Below, one piece after another: positions 43,764 to 52,741 of a stretch of DNA of 64,000 nt. The notes under the pieces are model-generated. The model was not told the DNA's origin. It was given only the letters and a program-made list of their open reading frames with translations, and searched no databases. Source of the DNA: an uncultured Siphonobacter sp. (lineage in GTDB: Bacteria; Bacteroidota; Bacteroidia; Cytophagales; Spirosomataceae); assembly GCA_913774715.1 (NCBI GenBank), contig CAJYHS010000109.1:1-64000 (forward strand), given 5' to 3'. The number at the start of each line of letters is the position of its first letter. The first letter of the stretch is position 1. The position numbers and the translations under genes are program-made.

Positions 43764-43795
43764 AGATGCCCTGAATGCAAGCAAACAGGGCATCT
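43764..43795 (-). terminator. Terminator after hemB
   Basis: AGATGCCCTG/CAGGGCATCT (43764-43773 with 43786-43795), followed by TTTT on the minus strand. Confidence 0.8.
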
Positions 43796-43813
43796 ATACG
43801 TAATTTAAAACCA

Positions 43814-44794
43814 TTAACGTTGCTTTTGAAGCTCAGCAAATTCTTTCGCAAAATACGTTAGAATAATTTTAGCTCCGGCTCTTTTAATGGAAGTAAGCGT
43901 TTCCATCATTACCCGGTCGCCATCAATCCAGCCTTTCTGAGCGGCGGCTTTAATCATGGAGTATTCCCCAGAAATATTGTATGCCGCGATCGGTAAGGCG
44001 AAGTTATCATTCAGCATTTTGATGATGTCGAGGTATAACATCGCAGGCTTTACCATGAGGTAATCGGCACCTTCCGCAAAATCTAGCTCGGCCTCGATCA
44101 GGGCTTCCTTAATGTTGGCCGGATTCATCTGATACGTTTTCTTATCCCCAAATTTAGGAGCCGATTCCAGTGCATCGCGAAAAGGACTGTACAAAGCTGA
44201 CGCATATTTAGCCGTGTAGGACATGATTGCTACTTTGGTAAAGCCAGCGTCATCCAACGTTTCCCGCAGATAACCTACCCGACCATCCATCATATCTGAA
44301 GGACCCAGAATATCCGCACCCGCCTGGGCCTGAGCTACGCCCATTTTACCCAAGTATTCCAGCGTTTCATCATTCAGGATTTCTCCGTTTTCAACGTAAC
44401 CATCGTGACCATCGGAACTGTACGGATCCATAGCGACATCGGTCATCACTACTACTTCAGGATATTTACTCTTTACAGCGTGAATGGCTTCGAGATACAT
44501 ACTACCTTCCCGCCAGCTTTCACTCGCTGTTTTATCTTTTTTGGACTCATCCAGACCCGGAAACAAATCAAAAGCTTTGATTCCTAAATCCTGACAACGA
44601 CCAATTTCATCCAGCAAATTATCCAGCGAGTGACGATACACACCCGGCATGGAGGCTACTTCTCTCTTTACGTTTGTTCCTTCAACTACAAAAACGGGAA
44701 GAATCAAATCATTTACAGAAACCGTAGTTTCTTCAACCAAAGCCCGAACGGCGGCACTGGTTCTCAACCGACGGGGGCGACGTAATATATGCAT
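43814..44794 (-). CDS. hemB: Porphobilinogen synthase (delta-aminolevulinate dehydratase) HemB
   Basis: A 326-residue enzyme joining two 5-aminolevulinates to porphobilinogen for haem synthesis. Schiff-base lysines are in MSYTAKYASALYSPFRDA and DYLMVKPAMLYLD. The metal loop reads VMTDVAMDPYSSDGHDGYV with Asp in place of the Cys triplet, so this is the zinc-independent, Mg-dependent type. Start ATG 44794 (MHILRRPRRLR); an ATG at 44827 is rejected because a promoter -7 box overlaps it. A matching promoter lies at 44825-44854. Confidence 0.96.
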   Translation of the reverse strand: MHILRRPRRLRTSAAVRALVEETTVSVNDLILPVFVVEGTNVKREVASMPGVYRHSLDNLLDEIGRCQDLGIKAFDLFPGLDESKKDKTASESWREGSMYLEAIHAVKSKYPEVVVMTDVAMDPYSSDGHDGYVENGEILNDETLEYLGKMGVAQAQAGADILGPSDMMDGRVGYLRETLDDAGFTKVAIMSYTAKYASALYSPFRDALESAPKFGDKKTYQMNPANIKEALIEAELDFAEGADYLMVKPAMLYLDIIKMLNDNFALPIAAYNISGEYSMIKAAAQKGWIDGDRVMMETLTSIKRAGAKIILTYFAKEFAELQKQR

Positions 44795-44824
44795 GGCTAT
44801 GAAATGTAAGCGTGAAAACTTCCG

Positions 44825-44854
44825 CAAAGGTACGGCAGCTTGCCTTTGATCAAC
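44825..44854 (-). promoter_or_regulatory. Predicted promoter of hemB
   Basis: Minus strand GTTG (44851-44854), 18 bp, TACCTTTG (44825-44832). -7 exact, spacing one base short of usual. Confidence 0.55.
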
Positions 44855-44888
44855 GAAGAAAAGTTGAATTCGTTAGCGAGTCCATTCG

Positions 44889-45365
44889 TTAGCTCCAGAT
44901 ACCAGCAATGGCATATCCAATCATGACCAGACAAAGTAATACTTTCATGAATATACCCGCCATAAAGCCCAGAAAAGAACCGAAAGCCGCTCGCATAGCC
45001 CGACCGGAGGCCATTCCACCAAAAATTTCCCCCACGAAAGCTCCGACAAAAGCTCCAACGAATATTCCACCGGGAATCGGTAAAACCAAGCCTACCAGTA
45101 GACCAATGGTAGTACCCCAGGCTCCACGGGTGGTGCCTCCAAACTTTTTAACGCCCCAGATCGGCACGAGGTAATCCAGAACGGCTACGATGGCCGTAAA
45201 GATGCCTAAAACCACTAAGGTGGTCGTGGAGAATGTAACCCGACCGGACCAATGCAACAATAATAAACCCAGATAACTTAGCGGCGGACCGGGTAATGGT
45301 AAGACGGCCCCAGCTAGTCCTACTAACAAAGCAATGACCCCGAGGATCACTAACAGGATTTCCAT
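44889..45365 (-). CDS. DUF456 membrane protein
   Basis: A 158-residue, glycine-rich inner-membrane protein with about three to four helices (VILGVIALLVGLAGAVLPLPG; IPGGIFVGAFVGAFVGEIFG). This is the DUF456 family, built around small-residue packing motifs; no function is known. Stands 48 bp downstream of the rnc terminator on the same strand as rnc. Confidence 0.88.
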   Translation of the reverse strand: MEILLVILGVIALLVGLAGAVLPLPGPPLSYLGLLLLHWSGRVTFSTTTLVVLGIFTAIVAVLDYLVPIWGVKKFGGTTRGAWGTTIGLLVGLVLPIPGGIFVGAFVGAFVGEIFGGMASGRAMRAAFGSFLGFMAGIFMKVLLCLVMIGYAIAGIWS

Positions 45366-45392
45366 ACGTAAAGAAGTGCTGAGGTTGAATAT

Positions 45393-45421
45393 AAAAAAAG
45401 CTGCCCAAATCAGGCAGCTTT
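45393..45421 (-). terminator. Terminator of the acpP-fabF-rnc group
   Basis: AAAGCTGCC/GGCAGCTTT (45397-45405 with 45413-45421) followed on the minus strand by TTTTATA, 19 bp past the rnc stop. Confidence 0.85.
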
Positions 45422-45439
45422 CCTAAAAATCAATACCAA

Positions 45440-46219
45440 TTAACTCACCGGTTTGGTCAGGTTGAGTTTCTCAACCGCTTTCTCGGAAGCCGATTGTTCG
45501 GCCTTCTTCTTGTTAAAGCCCGTTCCGGTAGCGAAAACTTCATTATCTACCACTAGCTCCGCAATGAATTCCTTATGACGAGCCGATCCTTTTTCAGTCA
45601 CGTCAAATCGAAGTTCACGGCCTTCGCGTTGAGCCCATTCAATAATCTGGGACTTATAATTAATATTGGTTTCAACGACTTTATCCAAATCAAAGTAACT
45701 GGACAACAGACGTTTAAGAATAAATTTCTTCGTAAAAGGAAATCCCTTATCCAGGTAAATCGCTCCAACAAATGCTTCCAGAGCATCTCCGTACATCGAG
45801 GTACGGGCCAGTACAGTACGGCGATTGGGATCGTATTCTACTAAGGTATCCAAGCCTAACTTACGAGCCACCAGATTCAGCGACTCCCGGTTTACGATCC
45901 GTGAGCGAATCTCGGTGAGAAAACCTTCGTCTTTGTAAGGATATTTCTTGAAGAGATATTCGGCTACTACCATGCCCAACACGGCGTCCCCTAAATATTC
46001 CAGTCGCTCATTGGATAACCTTAGATCTTTACCAGCCACGGCTTTACTAGCCGAAGTATGCATAAAGGCGAGCCGATAGAGCTCTACATTAGACGGTCGG
46101 GTTCCGATAAGCGTAGCTACCGCCTGCTTCAGCTTTTTCTCCTTATCGGATTTAGATCTGAAAAGTTGGGTCAGTGGGTCAAAGACCGTTGAGACAAGCA
46201 GCGGTAACGGTAGCAGCAC
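45440..46219 (-). CDS. rnc: Ribonuclease III
   Basis: A 259-residue double-strand-specific endoribonuclease for rRNA and mRNA processing. The catalytic signature NERLEYLGDAVLG is at about residues 68-80, the second acidic site is YGDALEAFVGAIYLDKG (about 142-158) and a C-terminal dsRNA-binding domain covers about 185-255 (YKSQIIEWAQREGREL, TGFNKKKAEQSASEKA). Start is GTG at 46219; the frame has no nearer ATG. The order acpP-fabF-rnc is the conserved Bacteroidota arrangement. Confidence 0.95.
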   Translation of the reverse strand: MLLPLPLLVSTVFDPLTQLFRSKSDKEKKLKQAVATLIGTRPSNVELYRLAFMHTSASKAVAGKDLRLSNERLEYLGDAVLGMVVAEYLFKKYPYKDEGFLTEIRSRIVNRESLNLVARKLGLDTLVEYDPNRRTVLARTSMYGDALEAFVGAIYLDKGFPFTKKFILKRLLSSYFDLDKVVETNINYKSQIIEWAQREGRELRFDVTEKGSARHKEFIAELVVDNEVFATGTGFNKKKAEQSASEKAVEKLNLTKPVS

Positions 46220-46238
46220 AGGATCAAAATTTATGAGA

Positions 46239-46267
46239 AGAGCCGTACACCAGAAGCCTACGGCTCT
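46239..46267 (-). terminator. Hairpin between fabF and rnc
   Basis: AGAGCCGTA/TACGGCTCT (46239-46247 with 46259-46267) just after the fabF stop, with a weak T tract. May act as a partial terminator or RNA-processing site. Confidence 0.5.
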
Positions 46268-46272
46268 CCCGA

Positions 46273-47520
46273 CTATATTTTCTTAAATACAACGCAAGTG
46301 TTGTGTCCACCAAAGCCAAACGTATTGCTGATCGCTACGTCTACTTTACGAGCTTGTGCCTTATTGAACGTCAGGTTCAAGTTAGGATTAATTTCCGGAT
46401 CATCCTCAAAATGGTTAATCGTCGGAGGAACAATCTGATTCTTGATCGCCAAAATAGCAGCTACGGCTTCAATGGCAGCGGCTCCTCCTAACAAGTGACC
46501 CGTCATGGATTTAGTCGAGCTAATATTGACTTTAGAAGCATGCTCGCCAAACAGACGTTCAATGGCTTTTAGTTCCTGAGGGTCACCGATTGGTGTTGAA
46601 GTACCGTGCGTATTGATGTAATCTACAGACTCGAGAGGCAATTCTGCGTCTTCCAGAGCCAGTTTCATACACATATATGCTCCACGTCCGTCGGGATGGG
46701 GAGCCGTGATGTGGTAGGCGTCCGAAGACATACCTCCACCCATAATTTCGCAATAAATTTTCGCTCCGCGAGCTTTGGCGTGTTCGTACTCTTCCAAAAT
46801 GAGAGCCGCACCACCTTCACCCAATACGAAACCTTCACGACCTTTGTCATACGGACGAGAAGCCGTTTTAGGATCATCATTACGTTCAGAAAGTGCTTTC
46901 AGAGCGTTGAAGCCCCCTACACCCGCCTGAGTAACCGCAGCTTCCGAACCACCCGATACGCAGATATCCATTTTACCTAAACGGATATAATTAAACGCGT
47001 CAATCAGGGCATTACCCGAAGAAGCACAGGCTGAAACCGTAACGTAAGTAGGTCCACGGAAACCGTGACGAATGGAAATCAGACCCGCTGAACTATCAGC
47101 GATCATTTTCGGAATAAAGAACGGATTGAAACGGGGGCTACCATCACCGCCGCCAAAGTTCAGCACTTCTTCTTCAAATGTCTTCAGTCCACCAATACCA
47201 GCACCCCAGATAACGCCGATGCGATCCAGGTCTACTTGCTCTTTATCGAAAGCCGCATCTTTGATGGCTTCATCAGCGGTAACCACTGCATACTGGGTAA
47301 ACCAGTCCATCTTACGGGCTTCCTGGCGAGGAATGTACGCCTGCACGTCAAAGTTTTTAACCTCACAGGCAAACTTTGTACGGAAACGGGTGGCATCGAA
47401 TCGAGTAATCGTATCGGCACCGCTGACCCCATTAATCAGGCCATCCCAGTATTCCTCTACCGTATTTCCTATGGGGGTAAGAGCTCCTAGTCCAGTGACA
47501 ACAACTCGCTTTAATTGCAT
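46273..47520 (-). CDS. fabF: Beta-ketoacyl-ACP synthase II FabF
   Basis: A 415-residue condensing enzyme that elongates acyl-ACP with malonyl-ACP. Opening RRVVVTGLGALTPIGNTV-type motif (here KRVVVTGLGALTPIGN), nucleophile Cys in VSACASSGNALID (about residue 165), catalytic His in INTHGTSTPIGD (about 304) and MTGHLLGGAAAIEA (about 340), plus SNTFGFGGHNTCVVF at the end. Downstream of acpP in a conserved group. Confidence 0.97.
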   Translation of the reverse strand: MQLKRVVVTGLGALTPIGNTVEEYWDGLINGVSGADTITRFDATRFRTKFACEVKNFDVQAYIPRQEARKMDWFTQYAVVTADEAIKDAAFDKEQVDLDRIGVIWGAGIGGLKTFEEEVLNFGGGDGSPRFNPFFIPKMIADSSAGLISIRHGFRGPTYVTVSACASSGNALIDAFNYIRLGKMDICVSGGSEAAVTQAGVGGFNALKALSERNDDPKTASRPYDKGREGFVLGEGGAALILEEYEHAKARGAKIYCEIMGGGMSSDAYHITAPHPDGRGAYMCMKLALEDAELPLESVDYINTHGTSTPIGDPQELKAIERLFGEHASKVNISSTKSMTGHLLGGAAAIEAVAAILAIKNQIVPPTINHFEDDPEINPNLNLTFNKAQARKVDVAISNTFGFGGHNTCVVFKKI

Positions 47521-47639
47521 AGTTTAAAAATTTTGGTAATCAGGTCAGGATGTTTTTTGCCTGTTTTTGATGATACATAGAACCTACAAGTAAACAAGAA
47601 AAAACCTGAGCCACAAAATCAAAAAAATGTGCTAATCCG

Positions 47640-47665
47640 AAAAGGGACATAAATATGCCCTTTTT
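47640..47665 (-). terminator. Weak hairpin after acpP
   Basis: AAAAGGGACAT/ATGCCCTTTT stem with one mismatch between acpP and fabF; probably partial, allowing readthrough into fabF. Confidence 0.5.
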
Positions 47666-47692
47666 CAAATTAGCACCGCTGATAGATGTTAC

Positions 47693-47929
47693 TTACTTGG
47701 CGTGTTCTTCCAGATAGGCAACAGCCTGACCGACCGTTGTGATCGTTTCAGCCTGATCATCGGGAATAGACACATTGAATTCTTTTTCAAATTCCATGAT
47801 GAGTTCCACGGTATCGAGCGAGTCAGCTCCAAGATCGTTCGTGAAGCTAGCCTCTGGAGTAACTTCAGATTCTTCTACGCCCAATTTGTCAACGATAATC
47901 TGCTTGACTTTAGCTGCGATTTCTGACAT
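47693..47929 (-). CDS. acpP: Acyl carrier protein
   Basis: A 78-residue acidic protein that carries growing acyl chains on 4'-phosphopantetheine. The attachment serine is S37 in [11 protein letters not shown]. The helix II recognition sequence [10 protein letters not shown] is standard. First gene of the acpP-fabF-rnc group; the 171-bp gap to fabF contains only a weak hairpin. Confidence 0.97.
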   Translation of the reverse strand: MSEIAAKVKQIIVDKLGVEESEVTPEASFTNDLGADSLDTVELIMEFEKEFNVSIPDDQAETITTVGQAVAYLEEHAK

Positions 47930-47961
47930 TGTGTTTGAGTGATTTGGTTCAAAAAACGTCG

Positions 47962-47993
47962 CAAAGAAACTTACTTGATGTCAGATTGTCAAA
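47962..47993 (-). promoter_or_regulatory. Predicted promoter of acpP
   Basis: Minus strand TTTG (47990-47993), 20 bp, TTTCTTTG (47962-47969; one mismatch to TAnnTTTG). It lies 33 bp upstream of the ATG. Confidence 0.45.
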
Positions 47994-48162
47994 CATAATT
48001 TTTTCTACAAAGCTTAATTTGAGAATGTTTCATGGATAAAAGCATCATTTAAATCACTTTTAAAAGGCTTATTTACCTCATTTTTAATGATAATCTAATT
48101 CTTTTACCTACTCAAACTTTGGTTTCAGACGACTTTGATAATATTGTTTAAATTTTTAAAAA

Positions 48163-48852
48163 TTATTCGTTTCTCACTGAACTAGCTCCTGATGTATTGG
48201 CATTTACGGAAGGATTGCCCCGATAACGAACGCGGCTGGCTCCACTGGCATCGGCTGATAATTTTTCCTTCACATACAGATGAGCGTTACTTGCACCAGA
48301 CACATTTACATCCGCCAGAGTCACTTCGAGGCCTTCGGCTTTAAAAGAAGAAGCTCCTGAAATTTTTCCCTGAAATTTTTGAGCATTACCCGTTAGAGTG
48401 ACATTCGATGCTCCGGAAACGTCCACATCCAGAGCTTTGGCTTTTGCTTCTACCGTTGCCTGCGAGGCTCCCGAAATATCAATGACCATCTGGTTTTCGG
48501 CTCCAAAACCAGTCACGTTCGACCGCGACGCTCCACTGAAATGAATGCCTTTCAGGGAAGGCATCGTGATATGAACCTGTACCCGCTTGCGGTTCATGTT
48601 ACGGCCGGATACTGCATAACGAATTTTCAGTGATCCATTCGTCACTTTTGCTTCCAGATCATCAATATCACTTTCCTGCCCTTCTACTTCTACCTTGAAT
48701 TTTCCGGGATGCACGTCAATGATAAAAGCCGATCCTAATTCTAACTGATCGAAATTACTAACGTTAAAAGTCTTGCTTGACTGAGCCAGAGCTGAGCCCG
48801 CGAAGGTAAGACCACCGAAGAGCAGCAGTCCGGTTAACAGGTTATTTTTCAT
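48163..48852 (-). CDS. DUF2807 (head GIN domain) secreted protein
   Basis: A 229-residue exported protein with signal peptide (residues 1-23, AGSALAQ) and a right-handed beta-helix-like auto-transporter-type domain made of repeated turns with the word SGAS (VSGASNVTL, ISGASSFKA, VSGASNAHL, ASGASRVRY, TSGASSVRN). This is the DUF2807 family, abundant in Bacteroidota; probably adhesive or structural on the cell surface, not proven. ATG 48852 chosen; the 44-codon upstream extension lacks signal-peptide character. Confidence 0.9.
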   Translation of the reverse strand: MKNNLLTGLLLFGGLTFAGSALAQSSKTFNVSNFDQLELGSAFIIDVHPGKFKVEVEGQESDIDDLEAKVTNGSLKIRYAVSGRNMNRKRVQVHITMPSLKGIHFSGASRSNVTGFGAENQMVIDISGASQATVEAKAKALDVDVSGASNVTLTGNAQKFQGKISGASSFKAEGLEVTLADVNVSGASNAHLYVKEKLSADASGASRVRYRGNPSVNANTSGASSVRNE

Positions 48853-48945
48853 TGTCTGATGCATTTTAACAAATAAAATCATTGATAAGGGAAGGATGTC
48901 CGTTTGGAAAAAACTGTTGCACAGGGGATTAAATAAAGTGAAACT

Positions 48946-48976
48946 TTTGCAGTACCAGAAAATTAGCGTATTTTTG
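48946..48976 (+). promoter_or_regulatory. Predicted promoter of rplS
   Basis: TTTG (48946-48949), exactly 19 bp, TATTTTTG (48969-48976): full match to the Bacteroidota consensus. It gives a leader of about 85 nt before the ATG at 49069. Confidence 0.75.
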
Positions 48977-49068
48977 TGGCTCATTTCGGCAACCGCTCGA
49001 CCTGTGGGATTCGATGTTGCCGATCTATCAATGAGTTAGACCATTTTAACAAAACTCTTACAGAGGTC

Positions 49069-49425
49069 ATGAGTGATCTGATCAAACTGGTTGAAGCTGA
49101 CAATTCAGCTCGCCGGAACGACATCCCCGATTTCAAATCTGGTGATACCCTTAATGTTCACGTGAAAATTCGTGAAGGTAACAAAGAGCGTATTCAGGTT
49201 TTCACCGGCACGGTGATCCAACGCAAAAACGCAGGTACAAACGGTGAAACGTTTACGGTTCGCAAAGTATCTAACAGCGTTGGTGTAGAGCGGATTTTCC
49301 CTATTCTTTCTCCTAACATCGATAAAATCGAAGTAGTACGTCACGGTTTAGTTCGTCGTGCTCGTATTTACTATCTGCGTGGCAAACAAGGTAAAGCTGC
49401 GAAGATCAAGGAAAAGAAGAAATAA
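49069..49425 (+). CDS. rplS: 50S ribosomal protein L19
   Basis: A 118-residue ribosomal protein at the 30S/50S interface. Typical blocks: [58 protein letters not shown] and [20 protein letters not shown]. Start ATG 49069 ([10 protein letters not shown]) fits the family; a 31-codon upstream extension from 48976 would begin inside the promoter. Unusually separated from rimM/trmD, which is common in Bacteroidota. Followed by a terminator. Confidence 0.97.
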   Translation: MSDLIKLVEADNSARRNDIPDFKSGDTLNVHVKIREGNKERIQVFTGTVIQRKNAGTNGETFTVRKVSNSVGVERIFPILSPNIDKIEVVRHGLVRRARIYYLRGKQGKAAKIKEKKK

Positions 49426-49447
49426 GAACCTTCTTACGGGTTTTCTT

Positions 49448-49482
49448 AAAGGCCGTCTCGAAAGAGATGGCCTTTGTTTTTT
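49448..49482 (+). terminator. Terminator of rplS
   Basis: AAAGGCCGTCTC-GAAA-GAGATGGCCTTT (one G-T pair) followed by GTTTTTTC. Confidence 0.9.
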
Positions 49483-49558
49483 CTAGTTTTTTCATTTTTG
49501 ATTGTACTTTTACATTAAATCTTATTGATTTACCCCACTATTCAGCTAATTTCTACGG

Positions 49559-50386
49559 ATGAAAATTGATTCGCATCAGCATTTCTGGGTGTTTGATCCT
49601 GTACGCGACGCCTGGATTACTTCCGATATGGAAGCCATTCGTCGGGATTTTTTACCGAATGATTTAGGTCCTGTTCTTCAACAAAATAGCATCGATGGAT
49701 GCGTGGCTGTGCAAGCGAGCCAGTCTGAAATTGAGACGGAATTTTTAATCCAGCACGCCGAGCAAAATGACTTTATTAAAGGAGTCGTGGGCTGGGTAGA
49801 TCTCCGTTCAGAACTCATTAACGAACGACTGGAGTATTTCAAACAATTTCCCAAGCTAAAAGGCTTTCGTCACATTGTTCAGGGAGAGCCGGATGATTTA
49901 TTTTTGCTCCGTACCGAATTTATGGACGGAATCAGAGCTTTGGAAACGTATGGGTATACCTACGACATTCTCATCTATCCCAAGCATCTACCCACCGCTC
50001 GTGAGTTTGTTACTCGCTTACCCCATCAGCTTTTTGTGGTAGACCATTTAGCAAAACCTTATATCAAAGCTGGTGAAATTGAAAAATGGGCAACCGACAT
50101 CCAGAGCCTGGCTAAACGTGAAAACGTTTGTTGCAAGGTATCCGGCATGGTCACAGAAGCCGACTGGGAACACTGGACCCCTGAACAGCTACGCCCCTAC
50201 CTGGATGTAGTCTTTGAAGCCTTTGGTCCTGAACGGGTTATGTTTGGTTCGGATTGGCCCGTTTGTCTGGTGGCCTCCTCTTACGAACGCTGGGTTCAGT
50301 TACTACAGGAATACACCGGTTCTTTGTCCAGTTACGAACAGGAGAAATTCTGGGGTGGCAATGCTAAAGATTTTTATAGTTTATAA
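49559..50386 (+). CDS. Amidohydrolase, probable L-fuconolactonase
   Basis: A 275-residue TIM-barrel hydrolase of the amidohydrolase_2 family. N-terminal DSHQHFWVFDPVRDAWI with the HxH-type motif, FRHIVQGEPDDLFL, FVVDHLAKPYIKAG, CCKVSGMVTEADW and MFGSDWPVCLVASSYERW are the hallmarks of L-fucono- and L-rhamnono-lactone hydrolases. With the SDR and FucP genes that follow, opening of L-fuconolactone to L-fuconate is the best reading. The gene begins a cluster of three. Confidence 0.88.
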   Translation: MKIDSHQHFWVFDPVRDAWITSDMEAIRRDFLPNDLGPVLQQNSIDGCVAVQASQSEIETEFLIQHAEQNDFIKGVVGWVDLRSELINERLEYFKQFPKLKGFRHIVQGEPDDLFLLRTEFMDGIRALETYGYTYDILIYPKHLPTAREFVTRLPHQLFVVDHLAKPYIKAGEIEKWATDIQSLAKRENVCCKVSGMVTEADWEHWTPEQLRPYLDVVFEAFGPERVMFGSDWPVCLVASSYERWVQLLQEYTGSLSSYEQEKFWGGNAKDFYSL

Positions 50387-50493
50387 GGTTATCATTCTAT
50401 GCTTTTGGTCTTTTATAGGAAAGAATCGAGGTTTAATGAAATGTTGACCGCAGATTTGACGTACTTAACTAGTAAGATCAAAAGCATTCCATA

Positions 50494-51282
50494 ATGAATC
50501 TAAACCTTAGCAATAAAATCATTATCGTTACGGGCGGTGCCAAAGGTATTGGCGAAGGGATCAGTAAAGTATTAGCTTCGGAAGGAGCCATTCCGGTAAT
50601 TGTTGGCCGCAGTGAGACTGATAACCTCAAAACCGTGGCAGAGATCGAAGCCGCTGGTGGCCAGGCTTTTCAGGTACCAGCAGAGTTAACTCAGCCCTCC
50701 GAATGTGAAAAAGCTGTTCAGCAAACGATGGATAAGTTCGGAAGAATCGACGGTTTAGTTAATAATGCTGGAGTGAATGATGGCGTAGGTTTGGAAAATG
50801 GTACATATGAGGGATTTGTAGCTTCCTTACATAAAAACGTTATCCATTATTACCTGATGGCTAAATATGCTCTTCCGGCTTTGAAAGAATCCAGAGGAGC
50901 TATTGTTAACATTGGCTCTAAAACCGCTGAAACAGGTCAGGGTGGCACCTCAGCCTACGCCGCTGCCAATGGTGGCCGCAATGCCTTAACCCGTGAATGG
51001 GCCGTTGAATTATTGAAGTACGATATTCGGGTGAATGCCGTGATTGTAGCGGAAAGCTGGACACCGCTTTACGAACGCTGGATTAACGGCTTACCCAATC
51101 CTGAAGAAAAACTAAAAGAAATTACCCGGAATATTCCGCTAGAGCAACGCATGACGACTACTGAAGAATTAGGTAATACCGTTGCGTTTTTGCTTTCGGA
51201 TAAATCCAGTCATACTACAGGGCAACTTATCCACGTCGATGGTGGATATGTCCACCTGGACCGGGCACTTGCCAATGCCTAA
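50494..51282 (+). CDS. Short-chain dehydrogenase, probable L-fucose dehydrogenase
   Basis: A 262-residue classical SDR. NAD(P) motif TGGAKGIGEG (residues 12-21), NNAGVNDGVG (about 90), catalytic-type S142 (VNIGSKTAE) and Y155. The position four after the tyrosine, nearly always Lys in SDRs, is Asn (YAAANGGRNALTREW, N159). The frame is otherwise intact and C-terminal LIHVDGGYVHLDRA is normal. Placed between a fuconolactonase and FucP, oxidation of L-fucose to the lactone is likely, but the missing Lys makes activity uncertain. Confidence 0.85.
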   Translation: MNLNLSNKIIIVTGGAKGIGEGISKVLASEGAIPVIVGRSETDNLKTVAEIEAAGGQAFQVPAELTQPSECEKAVQQTMDKFGRIDGLVNNAGVNDGVGLENGTYEGFVASLHKNVIHYYLMAKYALPALKESRGAIVNIGSKTAETGQGGTSAYAAANGGRNALTREWAVELLKYDIRVNAVIVAESWTPLYERWINGLPNPEEKLKEITRNIPLEQRMTTTEELGNTVAFLLSDKSSHTTGQLIHVDGGYVHLDRALANA

Positions 51283-51291
51283 TTTCCTGTT

Positions 51292-51330
51292 ATGAACCGA
51301 ATCAATTAACTTGATTCGGTTCATTTATTT
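51292..51330 (+). terminator. Terminator between SDR and fucP
   Basis: 14-bp perfect stem ATGAACCGAATCAA/TTGATTCGGTTCAT (51292-51305 with 51311-51324) followed by TTATTTC. Separates fucP from the two catabolic genes. Confidence 0.8.
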
Positions 51331-51364
51331 CTAACGTTATCCGTTTCCTCTAATCTCCGTTTTC

Positions 51365-52720
51365 ATGGCACTTGGCCCGTCGTCCGAGAAAGTAACCATT
51401 AAAAATGGTTCCGATTCCGGCAGTTACTTAATTCCTCTGGCTCTCGTCACGAGCTTGTTTTTCTTATGGGGTTTAGCTAATTCCCTGAATGGTTCGCTGA
51501 TTAAACAATTTCAGATCGCTCTCGATTTAAGCCGTTTTCAGGCGGGTATTGTTGATTTTGCCTTTTACCTTGGGTACTTTTTCATGGCTCTTCCCGCTGG
51601 TTATGTCATGCGAAAGTTTGGTTATAAAAAAGGAATTCTGTTTGGCTTGATTCTGTACGCAGCCGGAGCTTTCCTCTTTTATCCCGCTGCCAGTGCCCGG
51701 GTTTACGGATTTTTCCTATTTGCCCTGTTCATGATTGCCAGTGGTATCGCTTTTCTGGAAACAGCGGCTAACCTTTATGTAACGGTTCTGGGTGATCCCA
51801 AAACTTCGGAATGGCGACTTAACTTTTCACAGTCGTTTAATGGGATTAGTCTTATTCTGGGACCCATCATTGGTGCCCTTTTTATCTTTTCCCAAACTGA
51901 ATACACTCCCGAAATGCTAGCTACCTTGCCCGCAGCAGAAGTAGAAGCCATTCGGGTACAGGAAGCTCTTTCGGTACAGGGTCCTTATCTGGCTATTGGC
52001 TCTATTGTAGCTTTCGTTGCGATTATTTTTGCCGTGGTGAAGATGCCGGAAGTCGGAGCTGAAGAGGAGAAATCAGCCGGAAAGATATCTATTACGCATT
52101 TATTCCGTCACAAACACCTGGTTTACGGCATTATTGCCCAGTTTGCCAACGTGGGAGCTCAGTCGATTTTATGGGGCTATTTTGTAGACTTCAAGTTAGA
52201 TTTCTCACGCGAGCAGCACTGGGTACTTGCCGAAGGCTGGATGAAAGTCATCAGTAGCATCAGTGGTCTTGACGCCTCTTCGCTTTCAAATACCCAGATT
52301 GCTGGTTTCCACGCCTCCTTTGCTCTGGTATTATTCATGCTGGGTCGCTTTGTAGGAACTTCACTCATGACCCGTATGCCAGCCCAACGCGTTCTGGCTA
52401 TTTACTCCGCCGCCGCGGTAATTTTCGTGGCTATTGCTGCCATCTCTGGTGGATTAACAGCAGTTATTTGCCTGAGCTTTACGTATTTCTGTCAGTCCAT
52501 TATGTTCCCCACCATTTTTGCATTAGCTACCAAGAATTTAGGGGTGGAAGCAAAAATGGCTTCTTCATTAATCATTATGAGCATAGTAGGCGGTGCGGTA
52601 TTGCCTTTGGTGGCTGGATTACTCTTTCCTTCAGGAGCAGCTATCGCCTTGTTAGTGCCCTTGGCTTGTTTTTCATACGTAGTCTTTTTCGCAGTAAAAG
52701 GTTACCGTGCCGATTATTAA
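51365..52720 (+). CDS. fucP: L-fucose:H+ symporter FucP
   Basis: A 451-residue major-facilitator transporter with 12 helices. Family blocks: LVTSLFFLWGLANSLNGSLIK (split as LVTSLFFLWGLANSLNG and LIKQFQ), AGIVDFAFYLGYFFMALPAG, MRKFGYKKGILFG, FLETAANLYVTVLG and QSIMFPTIFALATKNLG. These are typical of FucP and related fucose/galactose/glucose symporters. It closes the fucose cluster and supplies its substrate. Confidence 0.92.
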   Translation: MALGPSSEKVTIKNGSDSGSYLIPLALVTSLFFLWGLANSLNGSLIKQFQIALDLSRFQAGIVDFAFYLGYFFMALPAGYVMRKFGYKKGILFGLILYAAGAFLFYPAASARVYGFFLFALFMIASGIAFLETAANLYVTVLGDPKTSEWRLNFSQSFNGISLILGPIIGALFIFSQTEYTPEMLATLPAAEVEAIRVQEALSVQGPYLAIGSIVAFVAIIFAVVKMPEVGAEEEKSAGKISITHLFRHKHLVYGIIAQFANVGAQSILWGYFVDFKLDFSREQHWVLAEGWMKVISSISGLDASSLSNTQIAGFHASFALVLFMLGRFVGTSLMTRMPAQRVLAIYSAAAVIFVAIAAISGGLTAVICLSFTYFCQSIMFPTIFALATKNLGVEAKMASSLIIMSIVGGAVLPLVAGLLFPSGAAIALLVPLACFSYVVFFAVKGYRADY

Positions 52721-52741
52721 CGCATGGTTTACTCGCTAAGC

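Noticed and set aside
44908..45174. Plus-strand ORF rich in Pro/Thr/Lys (88 codons)
   Set aside because: Antisense to the Gly/Ala-rich DUF456 gene; composition mirrors it.
46606..46980. Plus-strand ORF of 124 codons
   Set aside because: Antisense shadow of fabF.
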